The translations under genes were made by a program, and so were the position numbers. The notes beneath the pieces were generated by a model. It was not told the origin of the DNA and did no database searches. It saw only the letters and a program-made list of their open reading frames with translations. A DNA stretch of 64,000 bases from Nonomuraea typhae (GTDB lineage: Bacteria; Actinomycetota; Actinomycetes; Streptosporangiales; Streptosporangiaceae), in assembly GCF_009760925.1 (NCBI RefSeq), contig NZ_VRLV01000012.1:1-64000 (forward strand). The letters are read 5' to 3'. Shown piece by piece: positions 1 through 8,714 of the stretch; position 1 is the first letter of the stretch; each line of letters opens with the position of its first letter.

Positions 1-1
1 G

Positions 2-874
<873 letters not shown>

Positions 875-905
875 CGCTTCCGGGCACGTCCGCCCGCGAA
901 CCCCT

Positions 906-940
906 GCGGTCCCGGCCGGTGGATGACCGGCCGGCACCGC
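906..940 (+). terminator. Strong intrinsic hairpin terminator after rpoB
   Basis: A 9-bp perfect stem (CCGGCCGGT, loop GGATG, ACCGGCCGG at 912-934) is extended by GCGGT/ACCGC arms across one C-C mismatch. It starts 32 bp after the rpoB stop and lacks a long U-tract, as is usual in high-GC actinomycetes. It implies that this rpoB is not cotranscribed with an rpoC. Confidence 0.75.
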
Positions 941-1068
941 GGCGCTTCGGCCCGATCACCCTGCCGGCGACGCGCCGGCCGTACGTGGCACTATCGGGAC
1001 GATGTGGCGCACAGTGCGGTTCATCCGCCACTGTGACCATGGGCGACGTTCCATGAGAAGGGGGACAC

Positions 1069-1437
1069 GTGACAGGGGCACGAGTACTGGTGGTCGGTCT
1101 TGATCCCGCCAAGATCCCGGGCTTCGACCCGGAGCCGGTGCAGGCGGCGATCGCCCTGGGTGAGGCCCGGTTCGGCGAACTCGGGATCGAGGCCGACTGG
1201 TGCCTGCTGGCACTCGACGGCGATCCCGAAGGGGAGATCGTCGAAGCGCTGCGCGGCAACGACTACGCGTGCGTGGTGATCGGGGGCGGCATCCGCAAGC
1301 ACGAGCCGTTGCTCGAACTCTTCGAGAAGGCGGTCAACCTGGTCAGGCAGCACGCGCCCGGGGCCGCCATCGCCTTCAACGGCAGCCCTGACGACACCGC
1401 CGACGCGGCTCTGCGCTGGCTGCGCCGGCAGGACTGA
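1069..1437 (+). CDS. Conserved hypothetical protein, 122 aa, Rossmann-like
   Basis: Small soluble protein of 122 residues starting with GTG after a good ribosome site (AGAAGGGGGAC, 1052-1067). It opens with a beta strand and a VVGLDP turn, has a central YACVVIGGGIRKH segment and ends in LRWLRRQD. The alternation looks like a small nucleotide-binding-type alpha/beta fold. I do not recognise a characterised family and see no catalytic motif. It stands alone between the rpoB terminator and a convergent operon. Coding potential is good and the length is typical of a complete domain, so I regard it as a real gene of unknown function. Confidence 0.75.
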   Translation: MTGARVLVVGLDPAKIPGFDPEPVQAAIALGEARFGELGIEADWCLLALDGDPEGEIVEALRGNDYACVVIGGGIRKHEPLLELFEKAVNLVRQHAPGAAIAFNGSPDDTADAALRWLRRQD

Positions 1438-1440
1438 GCT

Positions 1441-1509
1441 GCCGGGACCTCCCGGCGCGGCGTCACGCTCTGGAGACACCCACGGCCGTTCCGCCCTGCG
1501 AAGGCAGGG
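1441..1509. terminator. Hairpin pair between convergent genes
   Basis: Two short hairpins lie between convergent genes: GCCGGGA/TCCCGGC (1441-1456) and CCCTGC-GAAG-GCAGGG (1494-1509). Their position fits bidirectional termination. Both stems are only 6-7 bp, so confidence is moderate. Confidence 0.45.
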
Positions 1510-1516
1510 TGCCTGG

Positions 1517-1780
1517 TCAGCGCGGTTCTGCGGAAGGGTGCTGAAACCGCAGGCCGGCCACGACCACCTTACGAATCGCGATCACGACGGCGGTGGTGGC
1601 GAGGCTGCTCCAGGAGGGCTGGGCGGCCAGGCGGATCAGCGCGGCCGCGGTCAGGAACTCCAGGAGCAGCGCGACGGCCTCCTGAACGCGACGGGTGGCG
1701 ATGCAGGTCCAGAGGAAGGTCGCCAGGCCGCAGGCGGTGACCAGGAGCGCGGCCTGCCCGAGCAGCCAGGCCGCGCTCAT
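1517..1780 (-). CDS. Small two-helix membrane protein, 87 aa
   Basis: The protein starts MSAAWLLGQAALLVTACG and carries two or three hydrophobic helices: LLVTACGLATFLWTC, ALLLEFLTAAALIRL and a weaker C-terminal segment. The ATG at 1780 overlaps the stop of the DUF1622 gene (ATGA), so it is the last gene of a three-gene operon with DUF4331 and DUF1622. A longer upstream extension is open but runs antisense-style through the DUF1622 gene in another frame, so I chose the coupled start. The function is unknown. Its coupling to another small membrane protein suggests that the two form one membrane complex (inference). Confidence 0.7.
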   Translation of the reverse strand: MSAAWLLGQAALLVTACGLATFLWTCIATRRVQEAVALLLEFLTAAALIRLAAQPSWSSLATTAVVIAIRKVVVAGLRFQHPSAEPR

Positions 1781-2193
1781 GCGGCCGAGGTTGGATCGGA
1801 CAGGTCCGGGACGTCCCGCATGTGTTTCGCCTGTGCTTGCTGGACCTGCGCGCGTTCCTCGGCGATCTCTCGGCTGAGGAAGTAGTTCAGGGCGGTGCGG
1901 ATGGTGGCGATGGCTGCCAGTTGCCCGATCTGGGTCCAGCTCGGGGCGATCGCGGTGCGCAGCACGTCTCCCGCGAGCTGGAACTCCAGACCGAGGGCCA
2001 GGAAGCGGCCCAAGCTGAGGCGGATCCGGGTGAAGTCCCGCACTTGGCCACGATCGCGCACCCCGGCGGTCAGGAACTGGGTGAAAGCCCACAGCGCTCC
2101 GATGAAGACGATCAGCGCACCGGCGCCCTCGACCAGTTTCTCCAGCAGATCGACGGCATCGCGCAGCACCGTGGACAGCGGATCCTCCTCCAC
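1777..2193 (-). CDS. DUF1622 family membrane protein
   Basis: This 138-residue protein has hydrophobic segments at about residues 22-42 (LIVFIGALWAFTQFL) and 85-105 and a charged C-terminal tail. The layout and the DFTRIRLSLGRFLALGLEFQ segment are characteristic of DUF1622, a widespread bacterial inner-membrane family of unknown role. It starts with GTG at 2193, sharing one base with the TAG of the preceding DUF4331 gene, and ends in an ATGA overlap with the next gene, so translation of all three is coupled. The tight coupling to a DUF4331 protein is the only functional clue. Confidence 0.85.
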   Translation of the reverse strand: MEEDPLSTVLRDAVDLLEKLVEGAGALIVFIGALWAFTQFLTAGVRDRGQVRDFTRIRLSLGRFLALGLEFQLAGDVLRTAIAPSWTQIGQLAAIATIRTALNYFLSREIAEERAQVQQAQAKHMRDVPDLSDPTSAA

Positions 2194-3098
2194 TAGTGCG
2201 GAACGCCCAGGTAGGGGAAGGTGGTGGTGGTGTCGCTGTGCGGCTTGACGCCCTGGGAGGGCGCGTTGCCCTTGGTGAGGACGGCCAGTTGCTCATCGAC
2301 GATGTCGTCGGCGAACTGGCGGCCGTTGGGGTAACCGGCGGTGCTGGTGCAGTCGTAACGCAGCAGGTCGGGCAGCAGCCGGCCGGCGACCTCGGCCACC
2401 TCGTGCTCGCTGTAGCCGCCACCGGCCGCCAGCAGCGTCGCGACGACCTTGCCGGTGTAGTCGCGCCGGTCGTTGGCCGGAGCGCCGCCGTTGTAGGCGT
2501 TCTTGTCGGCGTCGGCGGTGAACACGATGTTCATCAGCGGGCGAGCCATCCGCTCCACCTGCTTGCCGTCCAGGACCACGGTGGTCCAGTAGCCGACCGG
2601 CCGTCTGCCGAACAGCGTGTTGGGCACCTCCACCACGATGGCGAAGACGTTCTTGTCGGCGAAGAAGTCCGCGCCGGTGAAAGCCATCCCGGCCTTGAAC
2701 CCCTCCAGGTCGAAGAAGAAGGCGTCGCTGCGGATCCCGGCGAAGAAGGTGTATTCGCCACTGGTCGCAACCTGCGCCTCGCGGCCGAAGCAGGCGGGCA
2801 CGCCCTCGAACAGCACCTGCTCATCCAGCCGGACCGTAGCCGCCTGCGCGTCCTCATCGGAAAAGGTGACCGTGAACGTCCGATCGGCCACCGCGTCACC
2901 ATCGGTGTCCAGGTGGAGGTTGTAGGCGGCACCCGGGTGGAACCGCTCGCCCATGGTCGGTGCCAGCGGATTGACGCACATCACCAGCACCGACCTGGTG
3001 GCATCGTCCGGCTTCTGGAAGGCGTAGATATCGGTGATGTCGATGCGCGCGTCGCCGTGCGGCGGCTTGAGCCCCGGCGCGTCAAGATGATCGGACAT
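2193..3098 (-). CDS. DUF4331 domain-containing protein
   Basis: This 301-residue protein begins MSDHLDAPGLKPPHGDARID and is followed by DITDIYAFQKPDDATRSVLVM, the N-terminal hallmark of DUF4331. The family consists of beta-rich proteins of unknown biochemistry. The ATG at 3098 is preceded by a good ribosome site (GGGAGGAACC). An in-frame start 10 codons upstream lacks one, so I reject it. No signal peptide is visible. It is the first gene of an operon with DUF1622 and a small membrane protein, so it may be recruited to the membrane by them (inference). Confidence 0.88.
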   Translation of the reverse strand: MSDHLDAPGLKPPHGDARIDITDIYAFQKPDDATRSVLVMCVNPLAPTMGERFHPGAAYNLHLDTDGDAVADRTFTVTFSDEDAQAATVRLDEQVLFEGVPACFGREAQVATSGEYTFFAGIRSDAFFFDLEGFKAGMAFTGADFFADKNVFAIVVEVPNTLFGRRPVGYWTTVVLDGKQVERMARPLMNIVFTADADKNAYNGGAPANDRRDYTGKVVATLLAAGGGYSEHEVAEVAGRLLPDLLRYDCTSTAGYPNGRQFADDIVDEQLAVLTKGNAPSQGVKPHSDTTTTFPYLGVPH

Positions 3099-3409
3099 GG
3101 TTCCTCCCTGGTTCCCGACTCTGCTCACGGCCCCACTTCCCGCAAGCCGACCGGGCCGAAGTCAACCGGGGGCAATGACTCCACATGGCGCGACGTCTGA
3201 CGGGGCCGGTTCATGGCGGTCGCTTCATCGTCGTCCCATGGGGCGCCGCGGACGAGCTATGGCAGCTGACCAAGCCCGCCGGGGATGCCCGCATCCTCGG
3301 CCCCGGCTGTGGCGAGGCGATGTGGATGTTGCGGCGCTGGAGCCGTCCCCGGCTCGGCCGCCGGGGACGCTATACGGAACGTCCGGTCCGGCCCGTTCGT
3401 CGTCATTGC

Positions 3410-4351
3410 GTGAGCCTCTCCTCGGACCTTGATGAACGGTTGCGCGAGGCGACCGTCAGGATGCACCGCGCCGAGCACGTCCGGCGCCTGCGCGAGACCA
3501 TGGCGCAGCAGATCGCGGACGTCCGCCGCACTCTGGAGGACCTGGAGTTCGAACTGGTCGAGGAGGAGCGCGACGTCGCCCGGCTGGAGGGCGGGCTGTC
3601 CGCCCTTCTGGCCCGCATGCTGGGTAACCGCGAGGAGCGGCTGGAGCGCGAGCGTGCCGAGGCGGTGGTGGCCGGGGAACGCGTGGACGGTCACCGGGCC
3701 CGGCTGGTGCAACTCGAAGCCGACGCGGCGGCGGCCGGCGCCGAGCTGGCGGAGCTCGCCGCCGCGCCCCGGGAGTACGCCCAGCTCCTGGCCGAGAAGG
3801 AGCGGCAGCTCATCCGGAGCGGCGATCCGCGCGCGCGGGCGCTGGCCGATCTCGGCACCGTGCTCGAGCGGTTGAGCGCCGACGTGCGCGCATGCGAAGA
3901 GGCCCATCAGGCGGGGCAGGGCGCGCACGAGGCGCTCGGCGTCGTGCTGCGCTTGCTCGACTCCGCCAGGAACGCCTCCACCCTCGACATGTTCGGTGGC
4001 GGCCTGCTCGCCGACGCCTACGAGCACGGCAAGCTGACCAGTGCCGACAAGGCCGCCTGGCATGCCCAGCGGGCTCTGGACGTCTTCTCCCGCGAGCTGG
4101 CCGACACCGGGATCGCGGCCCGGCCGGTGATGCCCAAGGTGGACACGCGGTGGTTCGTCGACACCTTCTTCGACAACATCATCAGCGATGTGTTCAAGCA
4201 TCAGCGCATCGAGAAGACCAGAGGCGAGGTGAACAGGCTGGCGCAGTGGGTCCGCGACACCGGGGCGTACCTCAAGGAGCGCCGCGCCGAGTTGCTGGCC
4301 GAGCGCGCCCAACTGCTGACCAGGCGCGAGGAACTGCTGCGCCCCGCATAG
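3410..4351 (+). CDS. Coiled-coil protein of unknown function
   Basis: This 313-residue protein is rich in Glu, Arg, Ala and Leu, with long heptad-like stretches at about residues 1-150 (RRTLEDLEFELVEEERDVAR, ERERAEAVVAGERV) and 270-310. Between the coils is a more globular part (LDMFGGGLLADAYEHGKL through TRWFVDTFFDNIISDVFKHQ, residues about 195-265). I chose the GTG at 3410 because the frame upstream to 3185 has a poor, Arg-rich composition. Coiled-coil flanks around a small globular domain recall scaffolding or phage-shock-like proteins, but no family can be named. It is the only gene between the DUF4331 operon and a 450-bp gap. Confidence 0.7.
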   Translation: MSLSSDLDERLREATVRMHRAEHVRRLRETMAQQIADVRRTLEDLEFELVEEERDVARLEGGLSALLARMLGNREERLERERAEAVVAGERVDGHRARLVQLEADAAAAGAELAELAAAPREYAQLLAEKERQLIRSGDPRARALADLGTVLERLSADVRACEEAHQAGQGAHEALGVVLRLLDSARNASTLDMFGGGLLADAYEHGKLTSADKAAWHAQRALDVFSRELADTGIAARPVMPKVDTRWFVDTFFDNIISDVFKHQRIEKTRGEVNRLAQWVRDTGAYLKERRAELLAERAQLLTRREELLRPA

Positions 4352-4798
4352 CCACTCGGCGACGGGGATGTCCTCGGGGTCGGCGCAGGAGGTTGCCGGG
4401 GCAAAGGACGACCCGACGACGGTGTGTCCGCCGCTGCCAGAGACTGGAGGCGGTGATCCGTGCATGCACGCTGCGGATGCCCCTGGATAGCGGCGCCTCA
4501 ACAGCCTGACGACGCGGACGCCCACCTGCCGGCTCTCGATGCCCTAAATGCCGGTTTTCGATGGTGGTAGGCATTGGCGGAGGTCGTGGCCTCGAGGCTG
4601 AGCCGGGGCCTTGCGAGCCCGTTCTTGGCGTTCGGGCTAGCCGTTCGCGTTCCGAAGGCGTCACGGTGTGACGCCTTGGCGCGACGCTAACGACGAGCTG
4701 TTGCGTCCCATGGGGTCTGAAGCAGTGGCCGTCTGACCTGGTTGCCTTGGATAGACGGCGCAACGCAACACAGCTCAACGTCATCACGATTACCCGGT
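4352..4798. other. Intergenic region with one perfect hairpin
   Basis: No convincing gene is seen in these 447 bp. The notable element is a perfect 10-bp hairpin, AAGGCGTCAC-GGT-GTGACGCCTT, at 4655-4677. It could be an operator or a distal terminator. Composition is mixed, without codon bias in any frame. Confidence 0.5.
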
Positions 4799-5185
4799 AT
4801 GGCCACGGAAGCGTTCTACACCACCGCCGCACAGGTGTTGCCGACTATCTTGATCGCCCTGTCGGTGGAGATCGGCTTCTTACGGCAGAAAAGATCAGCG
4901 GACGCGGAGGCGTACTTCGCCGTAAGTTCCGGCCGAGGCCCATCCGGAATGAACCCGTACCGGGCGGGCCGGCAGGCGCACTATCTGAGGCAGTCAGTCC
5001 GTAGACTGTTCGTGGTATTCGGGTGGCTCTGCGTGACATTCGCGATTGGCGAGCTGACAGCGGTCCTGTCTTCAGCGTTTGGCTGGTTCAACGCCTGGAC
5101 CCTGGGGCTGGTGGTGTCATGTGCGGTGGTTTTGGTCGTTGCGGCCGCGGTGGTCCCCTTCATGAGTCAGGAGTCGCTCGGATAG
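4799..5185 (+). CDS. Small three-helix membrane protein, 128 aa
   Basis: The protein starts MATEAFYTTAAQVLPTILIA and has three hydrophobic helices: residues about 8-25, 66-88 (LFVVFGWLCVTFAIGELTAV) and 97-120 (TLGLVVSCAVVLVVAAAVVP). A polar loop of about 40 residues lies between the first two. It carries a TTA leucine codon near residue 28, which in streptomycete-type hosts needs the developmental tRNA encoded by bldA. No family is recognised. The gene lies alone next to transposase debris, so it may be accessory. Confidence 0.6.
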   Translation: MATEAFYTTAAQVLPTILIALSVEIGFLRQKRSADAEAYFAVSSGRGPSGMNPYRAGRQAHYLRQSVRRLFVVFGWLCVTFAIGELTAVLSSAFGWFNAWTLGLVVSCAVVLVVAAAVVPFMSQESLG

Positions 5186-5238
5186 GGGCACAAGCCGGTC
5201 GTCCTGGCCACCACGCCTTCCTCTATGGCGTCAGCACG

Positions 5239-5340
5239 CTATCCCCGCCTGCGGAACACTGCGAGGTGAGCCTCACTAGGGGAGCGCAGGCGCTCGTAGT
5301 CGCGGCAGTCCTTCGCATCACGCCTGGCCCGCGGCCGAAC
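5239..5340 (-). pseudogene. Possible remnant of a DDE transposase C-terminus
   Basis: Read on the minus strand, this stretch encodes KDCRDYERLRSPSEAHLAVF and then a stop. The RDYERLP-x3-EA pattern is typical of the C-terminal end of IS5/IS1182-like DDE transposases. No upstream transposase frame survives, and the rest of 5186-5611 shows nothing codable. The match is short, so the call is tentative. Confidence 0.35.
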
Positions 5341-5611
5341 CCGCCCCCACAATTCGGGCAGGAGCACCGCTTCTGGCCAGCCGGCATACGTCCAGTACAC
5401 GCCCGGCGGCGGTCAGATCACCATCCCCATGACGGCGACATCACTCCAACCGAAGATCATCTTTGCCCTGGTCGGTTGTGACACAGGCACTGAACGTGTT
5501 CTCTTTCCTCTGGGCCGTTGCGATGGTGGAAGTCTGATCGTTTCGCGGACAGGGGGACGGCCTTGGAGTGATCATGTGCGGTGCTGAATCGCTGCTGATC
5601 GCTACAAGGCC

Positions 5612-6233
5612 GTGAGGGTGAGTGTGCTGAACGACGCTGCTCGTGTCGAGTCCCAGAGGGTGTTATCCGGGTTCCGGGACGATGTCTATGCCTGCCTGAC
5701 CGCGCGGGCGGATGCGTTGTTCGAGCTGGTCGAGGCGTTGTTGTGTGAGCCGGGACCGGTGCGCTCGCCGGTGGATTCGACCCTGTTACCTGAGCACCGG
5801 CGCGGACACGGCGCCTTGTACAGCGGGCTCAATCACGGCCGGATCGACGTGGGGCGGTTGCGTGAGGTGCCGGCCCGCCTGCCGCTGCCGCGCCGGCCGG
5901 CTGGGCGGATCGTGCTGAGCGTGGAGGTCTCGCCGTGGCTGCGCTCGGATGCGGCCTGCTCACCGGAGCGGTTGTTCTGCCATGTGTACGGCCGCGCGAA
6001 GAGCGCTGCGCAGTTCATTCCGGGCTGGCCGTACTCGTTCGTGACCGCGCTGGAGCCGGGCCGCAGCTCGTGGACGGCGCTGCTGGACGTGCTCCGGCTG
6101 GGTCCGGTCGATGACGCTACCGCGGTTACTGCCGCGGTAGCTGCGTGCGGTCGTTGAGCGGTTGATGGCCGCCGGGCAGTGGAGCCCCGGCGGCCATCAC
6201 AAGAAGGGCACCAAACTCCGGCGCACCACCTGA
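5612..6233 (+). pseudogene. Truncated, frameshifted transposase (IS701-like DDE family)
   Basis: The first 181 codons read as the N-terminus of a transposase family common in actinomycetes (LNDAARVESQRVLSGFRDDV, VDSTLLPEHRRGHGALY, LFCHVYGR, QFIPGWPYSFV). The frame then stops at 6157. Shifting by one base near 6138 restores the expected continuation LRAVVERLMAAGQWSPG up to about 6190, after which an unrelated tail runs to a stop at 6231. The element is therefore both frameshifted and deleted for most of its catalytic domain. No terminal inverted repeats or target duplications were recognised. With the remnant upstream it marks an insertion hotspot. Confidence 0.8.
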
Positions 6234-6461
6234 TCACCGGCCTGGAGGTGATGGCCGGCGAAAGTGCCAGACCGCAAGACTCACCGCGCATACAGCAGAT
6301 AGCCCCCAGACGGTGAAGGAGCGCCAGGTCAGCTCGCCGTACTGGACCCAGACGAGGAAGCCAGCGGCCACGGGCAGGATGACCAGCCCGAACCATGCCA
6401 CCAACCAGTCCAGTTTCGTCTTTGGTCGCACCCCCTTATGCGCCGGCTCTGCGCGTCTCAC
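6234..6461 (-). CDS. Small membrane protein, 75 aa
   Basis: A polar N-terminus (MRRAEPAHKGVRPKTKLD) is followed by two hydrophobic helices, WLVAWFGLVILPVAAGFLVW and FTVWGLSAVCAVSLAVW, and a basic C-terminal tail. The GTG at 6461 lacks a clear ribosome site; a GTG at 6431 is possible. It abuts the transposase remnant and precedes the two-component operon on the same strand, separated by 170 bp in which I see nothing. The function is unknown. Confidence 0.5.
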   Translation of the reverse strand: MRRAEPAHKGVRPKTKLDWLVAWFGLVILPVAAGFLVWVQYGELTWRSFTVWGLSAVCAVSLAVWHFRRPSPPGR

Positions 6462-6634
6462 TCTGCAGGGAGTGACGTACAGGAGGCAGAATGAGGCGGA
6501 GCACCCTACTCTGCATGGTCGCCTCCACCGCAGATTGCAGGAAGACAGTGAAGGGCGATTCTGGGATGTCGTGCCCTCTCGAACGCGGCCGCACCCTCGC
6601 CGATCTACAACGGGGCAGGAAGGTAAATCGCAAG

Positions 6635-7312
6635 CTAAGCCTTGGGCGGGACTCGTGGCGTGACCAGGCCGCTTTCGTAGGCGAAGATGGCCGCCTGGGT
6701 GCGGTCGCGGAGGCCGAGCTTGTTCAGGATGCGGCCGACATGTGTCTTGACGGTCTCCTCCGCGACGATGATGGAGCCGGCGATCTCGGCGTTGGACAGG
6801 CCCTGGGCCACCAGGACGAGGACCTCGCTCTCCCGGGCGGTGAGCGCGTCGATGGTGACCCCGGCCGCCGGCCGGGCGGCGGGGCCGAGGCGGGCGAACT
6901 CGGTGATGAGGCGTCTGGTGATGTCCGGGGCCAGGAGCGCGTCGCCGCGGGCCAGGACGTGGATGGCCTCGGTGAGCAACTGGCCGGAGGCGTCCTTGAG
7001 GAGGAAGCCGCTGGCGCCCGCGCGTAGCGCCTCGTAGACGTACTCGTCGAGGTTGAACGTGGTCAGGACGAGGATCTTGGTGGTCAGGTCCGGATGGGTG
7101 GTGATGCGGCGGGTGGCCTCGATGCCGTTGAGGACAGGCATGCGGATGTCCATCACGACGACATCCGGTCTGAGCTCCTCGGCCAGCGCGACGGCGACGG
7201 AGCCGTCCTCGGCGGTGGCCACGACCTCGATGCCCGGCTGCGCGCCCAGCAGGACCGAGAATGCCTCCCGGACCATGGCCTGGTCGTCGGCGATGATCAC
7301 GCGGATCGTCAT
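6635..7312 (-). CDS. NarL/FixJ-type response regulator
   Basis: This 225-residue two-domain response regulator has an N-terminal receiver domain (acidic pair near residues 9-10, phosphoacceptor Asp55 in VVVMDIRMP, Thr in LVLTTF, Lys in FLLKD) and a C-terminal LuxR-type HTH (LTARESEVLVLVAQGLSNAEI, then TVKTHVGRILNKLGLRDRTQ). It is the DNA-binding output of the histidine kinase encoded immediately upstream, whose stop overlaps its ATG (ATGA). All canonical residues are present. The alpha/beta hydrolase gene diverging from the kinase is a plausible target. Confidence 0.95.
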   Translation of the reverse strand: MTIRVIIADDQAMVREAFSVLLGAQPGIEVVATAEDGSVAVALAEELRPDVVVMDIRMPVLNGIEATRRITTHPDLTTKILVLTTFNLDEYVYEALRAGASGFLLKDASGQLLTEAIHVLARGDALLAPDITRRLITEFARLGPAARPAAGVTIDALTARESEVLVLVAQGLSNAEIAGSIIVAEETVKTHVGRILNKLGLRDRTQAAIFAYESGLVTPRVPPKA

Positions 7313-8514
7313 GCTGCGGTGTCCTTCTCCATAGGGGCCAGTGGGAGGACGGCGCTCACCTCGTAGCCGCCGTCGGACGTGGGGCCGGCGGCGAGGTCGC
7401 CGCCGAGCATGGCGGCGCGTTCGCGCATGCCGGTGAGGCCGTGGCCGGCGCCGGGGGTGGGCGGAGCGGGATGCTTCAGCGCGCCGGTGTGGATGCGCAC
7501 CCCGAGGGCGGTGACCTGGTAGGACAGGTCGACGCTCGCCGCCGCGCCGGGTGCGTGGCGCAGCGCGTTGCTGAGCGCCTCCTGGATGATCCGGTACGCC
7601 GACAGCTCCAGCCCCGGAGCCAGGGGCCTGGAGGGCCCTTCGACGTGCACGGTCACCCGAAGACCGGCGGCGCGGACGTTTTCGATCAGGGCGTCGAGCT
7701 GTGCGAGGGAGGGCTGCGGGGCGGTGGGCTCGGCGGCGGTGTCCGCGCGCAGCAGGTCCAGCAGCCGCCGCAGCTCGGCGAGCCCCTCGAGGGCGTTGGC
7801 GCGGATCGCCGCGAACTCGGTCACCAGCTCGGCGGGCGGGTCCTGGACGCGGTAGGGGGCGGCCTCGGCCTTGATGGAGATGACGGACATGTGGTGGGCG
7901 ACCACGTCGTGGAGTTCGCGGGCGATGCGGGTGCGCTCCTCCAGGACGGTGCGCTGGGCTCGTTCCTGCGCGGTGGCCGCGACCTGGGCGTTGAGGCGGG
8001 CACGATCCTCGCGACGGGCCCGGCCCATCGCGCCCAGGAAGAACGCGGCGGCGAAGATCGCGCAGGCGACGAGGACGAGCAGCCAGGGGCCGAAGGGCAG
8101 CACCGCCAGCTTCAGGGCCACGGCGACCGCGGCGCTCAGGGCCGCCGCCGTGGCCGCCGCGGCCGGCCGTACGCGCAACGAGAGCAGGAAGAGCACGGCG
8201 CCGTGCACGAACCAGGCCCACAGCTCGTTGTCGGGCGTGGGCGGATGGGCCACGGCGATGGTCACGACGAAGCCCAGCGACAGCCACCACGCCGGGACCG
8301 GCCAGCGGAGGGCGACGACGATCGTGGCCGCGTGCGCGGTGGCCAGCAGCCGCGCGACGTCGTCGGCGCCGGTCAGCGACAGGGCGATCGCACCCAGGAC
8401 GATCAGGACGTGCGGCAGCCGGCGCAGCGCACGCGGCCAGGACATGGGCGGCATGGGCTGCGCTCGCAGGGTGAGCAGGTCCGTCCGCAGGGTGGACGGT
8501 TCCGCCTCGGGCAT
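7309..8514 (-). CDS. Sensor histidine kinase, HisKA_3 type
   Basis: This 401-residue membrane kinase has an N-terminal block of about five hydrophobic helices (residues about 33-165). A coiled linker (ARREDRARLNAQVAATAQER) leads to the DesK/NarX-type dimerisation helix with the phosphoacceptor His202 in ARELHDVVAHHMSV. The C-terminal ATPase domain has the N box (IIQEALSNALRHA) and the G box (GHGLTGMRERAAMLGG). No extracellular sensor domain is visible, so sensing is probably intramembrane. It is translationally coupled to the response regulator. Confidence 0.93.
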   Translation of the reverse strand: MPEAEPSTLRTDLLTLRAQPMPPMSWPRALRRLPHVLIVLGAIALSLTGADDVARLLATAHAATIVVALRWPVPAWWLSLGFVVTIAVAHPPTPDNELWAWFVHGAVLFLLSLRVRPAAAATAAALSAAVAVALKLAVLPFGPWLLVLVACAIFAAAFFLGAMGRARREDRARLNAQVAATAQERAQRTVLEERTRIARELHDVVAHHMSVISIKAEAAPYRVQDPPAELVTEFAAIRANALEGLAELRRLLDLLRADTAAEPTAPQPSLAQLDALIENVRAAGLRVTVHVEGPSRPLAPGLELSAYRIIQEALSNALRHAPGAAASVDLSYQVTALGVRIHTGALKHPAPPTPGAGHGLTGMRERAAMLGGDLAAGPTSDGGYEVSAVLPLAPMEKDTAA

Positions 8515-8594
8515 GGCTGGGCTCTTTCGACGGGCGTGACCGGCTTGAACAGGTGACCAGCTTAAACAGCTGTGCCGCCGGGAGGCGTCCCGCT

Positions 8595-8644
8595 GCGGAG
8601 CCGTCCTTGCCTAGCTCTCAAGAGCTACGCAAGGACGGCTCCGC
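8595..8644. repeat. 50-bp near-perfect palindrome (large hairpin)
   Basis: The arms GCGGAGCCGTCCTTGC (8595-8610) and GCAAGGACGGCTCCGC (8629-8644) pair perfectly. Inside them TAGCTCT/AGAGCTA pairs again around a CA centre, with one C-C mismatch between the blocks. Partial pairing continues outward to about 8586/8653. It lies between divergent genes, 71 bp before the hydrolase start, so it would sit in that gene's leader as an attenuator-like structure or as an operator. It could also be a small non-autonomous element. Confidence 0.7.
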
Positions 8645-8714
8645 CGGGGGACGCGAGGTGAGCCGGGCCGGCGAGATGGTCGGCAGGCATCCGTTTCGCG
8701 AAGGGAAACCCGGC

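Noticed and set aside
3185..3409. Upstream extension of the coiled-coil protein
   Set aside because: The 75 extra codons are Arg/Gly/Pro-rich, unlike the Glu/Ala/Leu-rich coil. The GTG at 3410 begins the typical composition.
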